From assembly GCF_000006405.1 (NCBI RefSeq), contig NW_003205333.1, positions 53,494-117,493 of the forward strand: a DNA stretch of 64,000 nucleotides, read 5' to 3'. Below are positions 11,063 to 22,084 of the stretch, in pieces. Made by a program: the position numbers and the translations under genes. Numbering within the stretch: the stretch's first letter is position 1; every line of letters starts with the position of its first letter. The notes beneath the pieces were generated by a model. It was not told the origin of the DNA and made no database searches. It worked only from the letters and a program-made list of their open reading frames with translations. The stretch is from Perkinsus marinus ATCC 50983 (Eukaryota; Perkinsozoa; Perkinsida; Perkinsidae).

Positions 11063-11894
11063 AATGTCCTTTCCCTATTTTGCATGCATTTTCATAAACC
11101 CATCGATATCGACTCGCTAGCTATAAGAGCTGCTTATCTTCTCTGTCGAAGTGCAGGACTGCACCACTTCCGTTTTTGCTAACTGTAGGTATGTGAACTA
11201 TGTATGTTCTTTCTGCTCTAGTGTCAGAAGCATGACCTCTCGTCGTTCTCATGGAGATATGTTCAAGTTGTGTTGGTGTGAACTCTTTCGCAGGGCAGAT
11301 CGAGAAATGAAGTTATTTTAGTGGTTCCATTTCAACCTCGATCATGTATCCAATCCCTAGCATCCTTTCTGGTGCCAACATCATTGGGTTCTGGTTCCCG
11401 GTCTGTCCAGCAGAGCCTCCACGGTAATCGGAGCTGCAACTCGCTAAGTCTACGACGGAGGGCCTCTGTCGGAGGCTGCACAGGATGCGCGATACATCTG
11501 TGGAGGAAAGCTGCACGCGGTACGAATGCCGGACATTGTGACTCCCTATGGTCGCTTGGAGGGTTCAGCTTTCTGACCTTCGTCGGGGCAGATCGGCCGA
11601 GAATGTCTAAAACCGAATCCGACGTATTCTCTATCAGTATGGCAAGGCGTGGGAGAAATGCGTGATCGCCTCTGCCCGAGCTGTTCGCCCACTCCGCTTC
11701 ACCTCTCCATCATATCGGACGCGGAGAGGAAACGGCACCGGGGAAGGAGATATGGCATTTGCACGGTTTTATGTCCCAACAAGACCTTTGTTTCTGGTCT
11801 CGTGAATCTTCGGAATACGAGGGCTTATATGGGTGCGACAGTGGTTGTTTAGCATGGGCTAATGACGGAGTAAATCAGCTGTCAGCTGAGAATG
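11063..11894. other. Unresolved stretch with coding-like segments
   Basis: Plus-strand segments such as SELQLAKSTTEGLCRRLHRM (near 11430) and YGKAWEKCVIASARAVRPLR (near 11640) look codon-like and could be 3' exons of the RING gene. A minus-strand frame is also open. I cannot assign a gene. Confidence 0.3.
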
Positions 11895-12700
11895 CTGGTC
11901 CAGTGGAATTGATTATACTGAGACATATCTTGAGGCGGTGGCATAGGCGCCCCTCCCGATGTGAATAATTATACTGAGGCATATCTTCAGCCAGTGGCAT
12001 AGGCGTCCCGCCTGATCCAATCGAATGTACTTAGGTATATCTCAAGGCGGTGGCATAGGCGCCCCGCCCATTGGAATTGAAAATACTGAGGCACCTCTTA
12101 GAGCAGTGGCATAGGCGCCCCGCTCATTGGAATTGAAAATACTGAGGCATCTCCTAGAGCGGTGGCATAGGCGCCCCGCTCATTGGAATTGGAAATACTG
12201 AGGCATCTCTTAGAGCAGTGGCATAGGCGCCCCGCTCATTGGAATTGAAAATACTGAGGCATCTCTTAGAGCAGTGGCATAGGCGCCCCGCCCATTAGAA
12301 TTGAAAATACTGAGGCATCTCTTAGAGCAGTGGCATAGGCGCCCCGCCCATTAGAATTGAAAATACTGAGGCATCTCTTAGAGCAGTGGCATGGGCGCCC
12401 CGCTCATTGGAATTGAAAATACTGAGGCATCTCTTAGAGCAGTGGCATAGGCGCCCCGCTCATTGGAATTGAAAATACTGAGGCATCTCTTAGAGCAGTG
12501 GCATAGGCGCCCCGCCCATTAGAATTGAAAATACTGAGGCATCTCTTAGAGCAGTGGCATAGGCGCCCCGCCCATTAGAATTGAAAATACTGAGGCATCT
12601 CTTAGAGCAGTGGCATGGGCGCCCCGCTCATTGGAATTGAAAATACTGAGGCATCTCTTAAGGCAGTGGCATAGGCGCCCCGCCCATTGGAATTGAAAGC
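11895..12700 (+). repeat. 56-bp satellite array, about 14 units
   Basis: The unit is built around TGGAATTGAAAATACTGAGG, CATCTCTTAGAGCAGTGG and CATAGGCGCCCCGC. The inner units are nearly identical with a 56-bp period. The first two or three and the last diverge, as expected for an array growing by unequal exchange. Diverged relatives (GGCATAGNTGCCCC) occur at 1704 and 23.2-24.2 kb. Confidence 0.93.
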
Positions 12701-12768
12701 GAAATAAGTCTCTAGAAGGTGTAATCCCAAACTACCATGGTCAAATTTGCCATGGTTGTTTGCCACAG

Positions 12769-12862
12769 GCTGGGTTGGGAACGGCTCCTCCGGGAGGGAA
12801 AGGAAGTATATCGCTGATGGGGGTGGCCGAGGGGGAGGAGGAGGAGGTGGTCGATGAACACA
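12769..12862 (+). CDS. HN1/SPIRAL1-like motif exon (partial)
   Basis: The frame reads AGLGTAPPGGKGSISLMG and then an acidic run GEEEEVVDEH, between a CAG acceptor (12766-12768) and a GTGTTGG donor. APPGGKGSISLMG resembles the PPGG.SS..FG motif of HN1/Jupiter and SPIRAL1 microtubule proteins. Other exons were not found. It lies close to, but on the opposite strand from, the three-motif SPIRAL1-like gene. Confidence 0.4.
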
Positions 12863-13049
12863 GTGTTGGGGGAATATATGTTCGCAAACCTCAGCAGAGC
12901 TCAGGAGTTTCCTCACTAATTATACAGGTTTGATTACAAATTCGGGTAGAAGTGTACAGAAACCAATGAGAATTGTCTCAATTTTCCTCGGAATTTCCAC
13001 AGATGTCACCTACACATATAGTTGAGCATGTGCATATATTCTCACACCG
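12861..13049 (+). mobile_element. Element A copy A1
   Basis: The copy starts CAGTGTTGGGGGAATATATG, contains the conserved core CAGCAGAGCTCAGGAGTTTC, and ends GAGCATGTGCATATATTCTC then ACACCGG. Both ends are present. Confidence 0.8.
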
Positions 13050-13150
13050 GCTAAACAAGCCAACTCAATGGGTTGAACCGATCCTTGTTGAGCTATTGTG
13101 TTTCACTACTGGTCCAACAAATATGACACCGACGGGGTGTCGAGCTTGGC

Positions 13151-13249
13151 ATGGCTTCTAATTCTGCACCTTCAAGTACAACTCGGAGATTTTTCGAACA
13201 GGCGTTGACGACTTTTGGGGGGTGGCATGTTCTGAGTGACGTTCTCCAA
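13151..13249 (+). CDS. Possible N-terminal exon of unknown gene
   Basis: MASNSAPSSTTRRFFEQALT runs into TFGGWHVLSDVLQ and a GTAATAAT donor. No downstream exon can be assigned; a minus-strand frame (13270-13464) overlaps what follows. Confidence 0.25.
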
Positions 13250-13951
13250 GTAATAATTTCTTTTCGTCTTTATCTGCGTTTATTACTGATCTCTCTTGCG
13301 GTATTAATGTTCTTCACGCTTGAATGGCTCCTTTCACTTTGAGGGATTACTTGAGAAACACCATCAAGACTTCTACCCATCTGGAAAGGCATGGTTGCGT
13401 TGTCGTAGTAATTCAGGGTCACGAGTCCTGGCACTCCACCAAGAATACGCCCTCCACACGCCAAACGTGATGAAATACTGAACGGTTGTGCACTGCCAAG
13501 CTCAACTCCGCTTCAGTGGCTAGCAACAGTTGGATCGATCTATAATTAACCATATTAGAGGTTCTGTATCGCCGTCGCATCCAGTGCAGCTTCTACTGTA
13601 CAGCTTGTGTCGCAAAGTCCCCAACATTCGGAGACCAGTGATGCGCTGACTCCAACCAGATGCATATTATAGCACCCCGTACCTTCCATGTTGAGGTCTA
13701 CGAGTACACCGCTCCGTTCGCCTTGGCGTTTAGACCATGGATGTATCAAACACGAGCGTGCTGCTGATGAACCTTCATCAGTGAACGCAACTCCAGAGAC
13801 GTTCGGCCCCTTAATGCATCATCGAGGATGATCCATCTATTGTCTCAACACAATAGCCGAAAACTGAAAAGTGTTTGTGCATTGCTATGGCGTTCACATC
13901 CATGATAATGATCGGAAAATCTGTGTCAATTAGAGATGCCGCTTGATTCAC
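13250..13951. other. Unresolved stretch
   Basis: Minus-strand segments (GRILGGVPGLVTLNYYDNAT near 13400; GERSGVLVDLNMEGTG near 13700) look faintly codon-like, but no spliced gene could be built. Confidence 0.3.
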
Positions 13952-14635
13952 TCATCCTAGGGTCAGGTTGCTGCAGCCTCCAGGCGGTGCTTGGACCTAG
14001 CACAACAACACATTCGAACAAGCTCTCAGGCTAGGAGTCTACTTTCGTCATTCTTCTATTGGTGATGAGATTACCACCATTCTGATTGGAGTCCTTCGCA
14101 TAGGTATTGCTAGACAGATTGCTCTGATCGGTGCATGGGCCTCCAGGAGGAACATCTAAAGATGAATGAGACCGTGGCGGCTTACCCACCCATAGCGCAT
14201 TCTGCTGTGGCATGCGTGTCAAGATGGGGCTCGACTCACTCGTAAATTTATTTCCGGTCTCTCCCTTATCTCCACCGAACATAGCTCCTAACATATTATG
14301 TTTCCCAGTTGACTGATCTTCTTCTCTCGCATAGCTCACCAATCGAGAATGACTCTTTCCCACCCGGAGGTGCATGCACCTTAGTCATCGGTCTGCCGGT
14401 AATCGAGTTGGCACCATTCGGGTCACTCTTAGAGGCGAAACAGTTGGAGGAGATCCTTACACAAACAGGTATCGTTAGGTGAACCAACGTGGTCCTACTT
14501 CTCCGGTACTGCGGTCGGCTCATGAGACAGGTTGAGAGACGAAGCTCCACCTGAAGGGCCGATGGTCAAGACAGTTGATAATACTCAGACTTCACCTGGC
14601 GCATGATGGACTCGGGTACTGCTGCGCTTAGTCAT
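13952..14635 (-). CDS. SPIRAL1-like microtubule protein with three motif copies
   Basis: The start is MTKRSSTRVHHAPGGASSLN at 14635 after removing an intron inside the motif. A second exon gives DPNGANSITGRPMTKVHA and PPGGKESFSIG; a third gives NQNGGNLITNRRMTKV joined to QAPPGGCSNLTLG and TGA (13952-13954). Plant SPIRAL1 proteins have 'QNTGNFLTDRPSTKVHAAPG GGSSL', so the gene carries three SPIRAL1 motifs, two of them full. A further SSLDVPPGGP lies between. These proteins bind microtubules; a cortical or flagellar microtubule role is inferred. The exon join after the second motif is unclear (very short intron or a frameshift). Confidence 0.68.
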
Positions 14636-15841
14636 GGCCGAACCTAACAACAACAAGACACTGCGCTAGAGAGTACTGTTACCATACCTTCTTGGCACAG
14701 GAGATGACCAGCTGGGGCGGTAGGCCTAGGTTCCTCGACGGCGAATGGACAGGATTGAGTGGTCATTGGGAGTTCAGTAGACAAGACTACACAAATTCCT
14801 ATTTGGCGGATATGGTGACCATTTGGTATTTATAAGATTATGCACCAGATAAATATCCTTACTCGCGTATGTGCAACAGTGTTGGAATATATGATAGCTT
14901 TCTTCAGCTGATCTCAGGAGTTTCCTCATTCACTTCAGAAGCGTACACGCTAATAAGGTTTCTTACTATCGTGTGGAGTTACGCTGCCCTTCAGTGATGA
15001 CTCATCAACACTCTAACCCGCAGTTGATGTCCTTGTCCGTGGAATTGTATTCCTTCATCATGAAACAGATTCATTTTTCCGCGAAATCGATCTCACTATC
15101 CGACCCTCGCCGCTAAACTGATGTCCCTATCCACGAATGTGATCTCCTTATTAGCTAAATTGGCAGATTTACCTGCCAAGGTGTAGAGTATGAAGATGAG
15201 CTCCGCCAAATCTCAAACTCGTTCGCAATGAGACGCAACGGAGCACGCGCCGTAAAATATAGCGCCCGCCCTGAGACACTAATGTGCTGTTCTGCTGTGC
15301 AGACAGCGCTGCTAGTCGTATTATACGAGTCACAAGTGAAACGTTCATCAACCTTAACCAATCAAACAAATAAACTGACTCTAGGGCTGAGTTCCACTGC
15401 TAAGTTAGATCAGTTTTATAGGTTGTTCCCTGGAGTTTCGGGAACATACTGTACTCAATCGAATTTGTCTATCGTCTATGTCTACTCAATTTAAGGATAA
15501 TTGCATGAGTCTAGCTTGCATTGTATTAAGATGTAGTCGTCGGGAATGAGTGCAGATAACCGATCGAACGCTCGTGCTTTGCCTCATCATTCTCTAGGGC
15601 CTTCTACACCACCATCTATTCACAACTCTCACTACTCAACTTCCGGTCTCTAAAGTCGTTCAAGCAGTCAATTCTCGTGGCCCGAAAACTGTCTAGACTG
15701 TCACTGATAATAATCGTCCTGACTTGCACAAAAAACGTCGGGGACCTTGTCTCGTGACTCAGAGAGAACCGCCCAAGTCGTTACTCTCGTGTTCGCAGTT
15801 GAATTACGCAAACTTCTTGTAGGATATTCTCTTGCAGAATC
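14636..15841. other. Intergenic stretch, possibly a decayed gene
   Basis: Near 15040-15170 the minus strand reads LANKEITFVDRDISLAARVG and, in another frame, MMKEYNSTDKDINCG. These look like coding sequence broken by stops, consistent with a degraded gene. Element A2 lies at 14839-14932. Confidence 0.35.
14839..14932 (+). mobile_element. Element A 5' end, copy A2
   Basis: This partial copy carries ACAGTGTTGGAATATATG and CTGATCTCAGGAGTTTCC. The 38 bp before it are also shared with the copy at 52989. Confidence 0.65.
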
Positions 15842-17106
15842 ATGAGGCTAACAGCGTTGGGACCCTTATTAGCCAGTCTCGTGACAGCGAGTCAGCGAGG
15901 TGAAGTCACTCATCCCATTGATGCAACTCACACCTGTGTTAGGTACGCCAACAGGAGAGAGCGACATATGTCATCAAGGGGAGCCTTTTACCAAGGTTCG
16001 TGATAGGTTCTCGTCCTCAATGATTCTTCTCGTTGTATCAGGAAGATATCACAACTGTCGTTGGAAAGTATGACAAGCTATGTATTCTTCGACCTGAGGA
16101 GCATAATCTCGATCAAATTCGAGTTCGCATTGACCCTAAGGGGTTCGTGAGCTTGGAATTTTCGTCGTGTCCTATGAGAAAAGGACTTGAGGATTCCGAA
16201 GTCTAGTGAGTCCAATATCATTCCTAGTAGTCCGAACCAGGCATGCCAATTGTCTTCAGTCGATGCCCTGAATCGTTGCTGCTACATTATGAAGACCGAG
16301 CATATGCCATCCCCAGATGCATGATTCTTGATCCGAGTAACCTCGCTATCGGCCCTGTCCGGCGCTTCAACATTCAAAGACCCCGTGTTAAAGCCACCGA
16401 CGACCCCTGGTGGGATGGACGCTTCCGGTCTAAAAGTGCTGATGAATTGGATGCTCCCATTGGTAGCCTCACAGGGTCGAACCGAGTTTTCAAATCTGAT
16501 GGCAGTTTGTCGAATGTACGCGGATCCCAATCTGATGATGATTTGCTGAGTATAGGCGGGCCTTCGACCGAGGGCTCACCGATCACTGACTCCGACAGTG
16601 AAACGATTGATAAAGAATTCATGAATGCCAGTCTGGAGTCGAATACTCCGATGCAGTTTGACGACGTGGATGGAGGAATAAGTCTCAAGGGTGTGTTCGG
16701 TAAGGGTCGGAAGAAAAAGCTCTCGAAGGCAAACTCATTGCTTGCCGGCGGTCAAGCCGATATAGCCAATAAGGAAATCAGAAATGCAAAAGCGTCTCTG
16801 GAGAAGGTTGGTCCATTCCAGAGTTTTCTCTCGAGTTCTTCGAAGCTGAGAAAAATGATGGAGAAAGGTCGTCGTCGTAAGTCAGCGATAGCCCCACTGG
16901 TCCCTGAGGCCAGGCCCGAATACTTGAGGGTTGACTACAACAGTGAAGACGCATGCATAACGGTCTTTGCTCGCCTTGAGTACCTCTTGCGCTGCCATAT
17001 AATGGAGTACATGGTGAAGCTGGAACGCTCACAGACCATCTCGCTCGAGCATACACCAGCCGTTTTCCTCAAGAACTTCTGTCGTAGTGTGCTATTCAAA
17101 TATTAG
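15842..17106 (+). CDS. Predicted secreted protein, unknown family
   Basis: It begins MRLTALGPLLASLVTASQRG, a short hydrophobic signal peptide. After an intron (GTGAAGTC...GTGTTAG) the mature part reads TPTGESDICHQGEPFTK, then EDITTVVGKYDKLCILRPEE and IRVRIDPKGFVSLEFSSCPM. A further small intron (GTCTAGTG...CTAGTAG, about 16201-16231) joins it in frame to a long exon: GMPIVFSRCPESLLLHYEDR, a Ser/Asp-rich middle, two basic patches (KGRKKKLSK, KGRRRKS) and ARPEYLRVDYNSEDACITVF, ending TAG at 17104-17106. If the last join is wrong there are two genes. I recognise no domain. Confidence 0.6.
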
Positions 17107-18069
17107 CAGTGAGAGCTACAATGCTGTGTTGTGACATTCATTCCAATCATCAAGATGTGCCTGTTCTATCTGTATGTGTTATCTGGGTCCCCCTAGCCAT
17201 CTTGAGTTCATTTAAAAGTCCAATAGAGACAATCACATGACCAAGCGGCAACCAAATGCATGTCGCAGTTACCGAGGTGCAGCATACCATAATGTGGTGG
17301 TCAGGAAACCCAGTCAGAAACTACTTTTAATATGTCATGAGTTGTTCGCGACACAATTCGTGTAAGCGGATCCTGCCGATAGGAGAGGAAGTACACTGGC
17401 AGAGGTTATCTCGCCCTGTGGACAAAACTCATTGGCATGATGAAAGCAGACAATTCAAAAGGCTAAAGCTAATCCCTCGGGACCTAATGTGCATCGATGC
17501 AAGTCTAACTAAGCCGCGTTGTCGTAGGCGTTGGACTTTAATCTCACATGCACACAATTAATCATAGGCCTATTGTGAATCACATCAGACATGTATCCTC
17601 CGTCCGTTACTAGAAGGCGACCGAGCTTGTGCCAGCGAGAACACCCCTAGCTCTTATTGAGGAACTAAACGTCACTGTTGGGCCCTTTTATCGATTTAGA
17701 GTCGAAACTCAAGAGAGCACACGACTCGGAGTGGGCCTCTTCCCACTCCCACTGCATGCAAACTCAACAGCTAGGACTCCCAGTGGAACCAAGCACGGGG
17801 ACCTCAGGAGAGGCCCCTTGACGGCATGGTAGAGTAACACGATTTACTAATAACACATGAGAGAAATCCAAACGCGGGACGAACGAACCCGAGGAACGAG
17901 GCCAAGCACATCGAATTTGACCCGAGACCATCTGTTGGCCACTAGCCCCGATTCGAATAGTAGTCTTTATGAAGACGAAAGCATGCACTACTACAAGAGA
18001 ATTAGAAGCTCCAATGAGGAGCAAAGATAGTCTATTTCGAGACGATTAAATATGTACTTGTCATCATGC
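17107..18069. other. Intergenic stretch
   Basis: No supported exon, repeat or RNA was seen between the secreted-protein gene (+) and the LRR gene (-). Confidence 0.4.
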
Positions 18070-19926
18070 TTAGCTGCCTGTAGGCAACTCCTGTCTGCCA
18101 AAGTTAAAGAGGTGAACGAGTGCACCATTGCCACAGATATCGGGAGTGCAAGATGCAGGAAGGGTAGCCATACAGTACTCCCTAAAAGTTGACTTCCACA
18201 TACCCCTAGGACGGCAATACTCACCCAGGTTGGAATATCGACGATACGAGCTCGGCCTCACAGTCGGTAGAGTTGTCATCAACACGCAGCCAGAGTGGCG
18301 GTAGCTCATGGACACCAGCCGACCTAAGGTAACCAGGAATGCCCGACGTTGGAAGCCCCAGACTGGGAGCACACCCGTGTTGGTGACGTAAGCTCGTGGC
18401 AACGGCCGTGAGGACAGCTGAGACTCCTCTGTTGCCGATGAAGTTACCGTTGAGATGAAGTTCAGCAATTCTTCGCTTGTTGCCAATGTCCAACATCCCC
18501 ACCAAAGCATCGACACATTTCTCCGTGAGTTGGTTGAAGGAAGCCCGCAGTCGTCTGAAGTGGTCCAAGTGACCGATACCAATCGAAAGTAGATCTCACT
18601 GAACATTCGCGGGGCCCCTGTCGAGATGAAGCAGTATCCATTTAAATTCCTCATCCGTGAGATCGTTCCTCGAGAGGTCCATGTCCAGTAGTAAAGGACG
18701 GGACTCCCAAGGCCATGTGCCCAGATAGGAAGCGTCGAGCCACTCCAACCAGCGACCTACGTCGAGAAAATAGTCCACGACCACCGCAGCTGAGATCCTC
18801 CTACTGATAGCTATGAATCTCCACTTCCCCTCGGTCCCTGCCCAAGCTCCAGCCATCTCTATTTTCAATTCGCCGCTTCCGAGCCATCTAACCCCGGTAC
18901 CCAACTCGAACTGGGATGAGGTGTTGATGAGTCCTTGTGGAGGCAGCGGGACGACTTGCATCACGACCGGTAGGCTCCATGGGAGCAAGTACTCTGGGTA
19001 CTGTTGATAGTAATCTCCATAATGGTACCTGAGACTTTCTGATCTTCACCCTTTGGACAAATCTTACTCTGGTGGTAAGTACGGGGGAGACTCTACAAAA
19101 GGTCCGAGCACGAGCCTTCGACCGGTGTTATACGATGCCGAGGTTGATGACACTCGCGAGGCGACTTCAATGTACCTACAGGAGAAGTAGACATGTCGCT
19201 GAGCATTTTTGGATCAAAGGACCCCTTGGGAGTTGGCGGGCCCTGCGACACCTCCTGGATGACCTCGATGGTGCCAAGTTCATCCCCAATGACATCCCTA
19301 AATCGCTCATCTACGACAGAAGGACATTTGCCTTCATCGGACAGCTCGGTGCTCGGAGTGGGCACAAGACACTCGTCGTGCTTCAACCGGTTCTCCTCAA
19401 CAGGTGTCCAGTCCGGCTCCCCTTCGATGGGATGTTCGAGCGGAGGCGTACTCTCCCTCTTGGCACGCCTACGTAGCCGTCGACGAGCTGCTCGACTCAG
19501 TCGCTTATCAGTTGCGGGCACAACGCAGTCGTGACATGGTAAGTCCTCCGTCCCAACCGAGCGGTCTATCAGCACTGGTGCATCGCGTCTGTTCGAGACC
19601 GCAGGTTCGATCCCTGCATATGTCGATTTCAAACTAACAGCTTTTCGCGTTCTCTGCTTAGGAATTCCGACTCCTACTTTGAGAGTCTCTGTCACTAGAG
19701 GATTTTCTCCACCCACATGTGATTCAGCGAACATTCGGTGAAGCACTCCCAGACTTAGGCCAAGAAGCACCCCCGATATCACGTAGTCAATTCCTGCAAA
19801 AGTCGCTACAAGTAGGAGAGCCAATAAGGAATAATCTACAAGTCCAATAATGGAGCCGATCTGGAGGGTCATGCGGTAAAGAGACAGAACAGGTCTGAAA
19901 GTGGTCGCAATGGTAGCATATCGCAT
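18070..19926 (-). CDS. Membrane protein with ribonuclease-inhibitor-type leucine-rich repeats
   Basis: The start at 19926 is MRYATIATTFRPVLSLYRMT, followed by hydrophobic spans (LVDYSLLALLLVATFAGIDY, VISGVLLGLSLGVL). A very basic patch (RAARRRLRRRAKR) and an aromatic/proline linker (EYHYGDYYQQYPEYLLPWSL) come next. Then come RI-type repeats: LLLDMDLSRNDLTDEEFKWI; FNQLTEKCVDALVGMLDI; IAELHLNGNFIGNRGVSAVL. The end is CTPDICGNGALVHLFNFGRQ, with stop at 18070-18072. Introns are short; one (19575-19634) carries an antisense tRNA-like sequence. It may be two genes, though the intron near 19095-19135 joins the halves in frame. RI-type repeats usually mediate protein binding; no function is assigned. 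Confidence 0.6.
19575..19634 (+). repeat. tRNA-like sequence in LRR-gene intron, antisense to the gene
   Basis: On the plus strand a perfect T-arm (GCAGG-TTCGATC-CCTGC) sits in a 60-nt segment. On the minus strand this is a GT-AG intron (GTTTGAAATC...GCACCAG) whose removal keeps the frame. Confidence 0.65.
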
Positions 19927-20083
19927 ACTGCAAACCCAACACTTATGTGGTTAAAACGAATCCATGACATTAGATCCCTCTACGGAAGACAAAGGGGGCT
20001 CCTCTCAGAGAACAACAGTGAGCGCAGAGTCAGCTGGAGTCTTTCGAACGAGACAACAAAACAGTAGGATAGCAGGATTATCC

Positions 20084-22084
20084 TTACTTGCGACGATTGC
20101 ACGCAACGAACAGAGACAGCCGACGGACAAGCTCCTGACAGGCCTGCTGAGGTTTTGCCATCCACATATAACAGAACCGCATGCCCCCCGGAGGGCCGAA
20201 AAAGCTATCACCGGGAGAAGGTATGATCTTATACGGCTCGTCACAGAGCTTATCGAATAACGCGTTGGAATCTCCACGAGAATCATCTGGAGTCAGAAAC
20301 TCTGAGAAGTCGGCCCAGATGAAGATGCTGCCGTCGGGTTGGTAAAAGGGAATTCCTAATCCTTCGAGGCCTTGACAGATTAGCTTTTTGCACTCCGTCA
20401 AAACCTTGCGATATTCCGACAAGTATGCTGTCATCCAGTGCTGGTCACCAAGCAGTTTCTCGGTGAACCACTGAAAAGTAGGAAGTACGACTATAATGCT
20501 AGAGCTAGCGAGTACCTGCGTCAATGGGCTAACAGCAGCGAACATATTATAGCTGGACTGTGCAGCTTTCTTCAGCGTCACCACGGAGGGATCATGACGT
20601 TGACGAGGAAGGCCCAAACAGAAACCCACTCGCATCCCCGACAAACCTATACGAGGAAAGGGGAGCTCTCGGAAAGCATCAATACCACAGACGTACCGAG
20701 GTCCTTGCTAAGGCCCCAAAGCACGAGGGTTGGAGGATCGAGATCGCCCGGGAGCAGTGGCTGAGGATGACAGTGCGAGACATTATCATGAGAAGGGACT
20801 GACCAAATTCAACGCAGATATGTGGGGCCTTTCGCTATCATCGTGGACTGCACATCCGTAAATTTCATCAGATCTGATGGCAAAGAGCTCTCATCGATAG
20901 AGTGGTCATTGCTGGTCTACATCCACCATATGTCCTTCTCGCCACACCAATTCCTTATCGTTCTAAGCTCATCAGCTGTGGCTACTCGGCCGCTCGGATT
21001 GCCCGGGTTTACAGTCAATAAGGCCTTGGGCTTCAACCCCTCAGCTACAGAAGACTCGTAGCCTTGCTCAAGGGCTGACCTGAGATTTCAACGCCCACAT
21101 TGAAAACAGGGAGAGTTGTCGAGAATTCAAGGAGAGCTCATGGCCAACCTCGTGATCTCAAAACTGGTCTCCATCGAAGTCTTTACCGACGGAACGACAC
21201 GCACCTACACGACGGGGAAAGCGAAAAGATGTAAGTAGGACAGAAAATGAGTTCACCCCAGCTTCCTTTTCACAGTCTAAGAGGAACACTGGATAGAGAG
21301 GCTTGGTAGTGAGAAAACAGTCCGTCCCGTCGCCGTCGCCCAGGCAGAATGATATAAGATTCATAGCAGGCCCACACCTATCCGACGAAAGAGCTACTGC
21401 CGTCGAGCTGTGAAGGAATGAAGGCTGTTACCCATTAGTGATAGCTATAACATCGTCAGCTGTGACACCGACTCTCACCATACCGTCCACTGGAGGAGCA
21501 AGAAAATGCTCGACTGCCTGAGTTGAAAATTATAGGAGAAGATGACGTAGTCTTTCGTCCATTCAAAGAGAGAGAATCGATAATAGTAGACGGGGGGAAT
21601 CTGTATACGTAACGGTCAGCTTACCTCAGCAACAGCGGTTTTCAAAGTATTCATCCCTGACATGTCTCCGTACATGAATAGCTCTCTGGTGGGGAACGAC
21701 TTGCTGGAGGACATGTCTGCCAGAATCTGACAGGGACAATTCTCGACAGTAAGAGGGCTTGATAATGATGACCCCCTGGAAACTGGGGAAGAGCTGACAG
21801 AGGGGGTTTATCGAGAAGAGCGATCGATACCTCTTTGAATCTAGCCTTTAACATCTCCTCCATGGAACTATTCTCAGCCACGCACATCGTAAGGTAACCA
21901 TTAGGATTAGTATCTGAGGTTCGTGGCTGCGCGATATACCGAAGGTACGCTGCTCGCCTTGGTCGAATAGATCCGATTTAGAGTCCATAAATGCCTCGAA
22001 ATAGCTTGTTAATGGTTCATTCGCCGTCTGTACACATCTTTTGGACACATTTGGGCCCGTCGATGCGGAGTTCGTAGTAGTCAT
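20084..22084 (-). CDS. ACC-synthase-like class I/II aminotransferase, copy 1
   Basis: This is a PLP-dependent fold-type I enzyme. The minus strand starts MTTTNSASTGPNVSKRCVQT at 22084. It continues DTNPNGYLTMCVAENSSM (the ACC-synthase 'NP.G...M..AEN' block), MNLISFCLGDGDGTDCFLTT, the PLP-lysine region DLDPPTLVLWGLSKDL joined to SGMRVGFCLGLPRQR, and ends MRFCYMWMAKPQQACQELVR. The stop is at 20084-20086. The first intron appears to use a GC donor (CAAG|GCGAGCAG...CTCAG). It is paralogous to the gene at 24802-26550 but well diverged. Eukaryotic 'ACC-synthase-like' enzymes outside plants often lack ACC synthase activity, so the substrate is unknown. Confidence 0.82.

Noticed and set aside
12602-12916. 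Minus-strand proline-rich frame
   Set aside because: It spans the end of the 56-bp satellite and the complement of an acidic plus-strand exon; no splice or family support.
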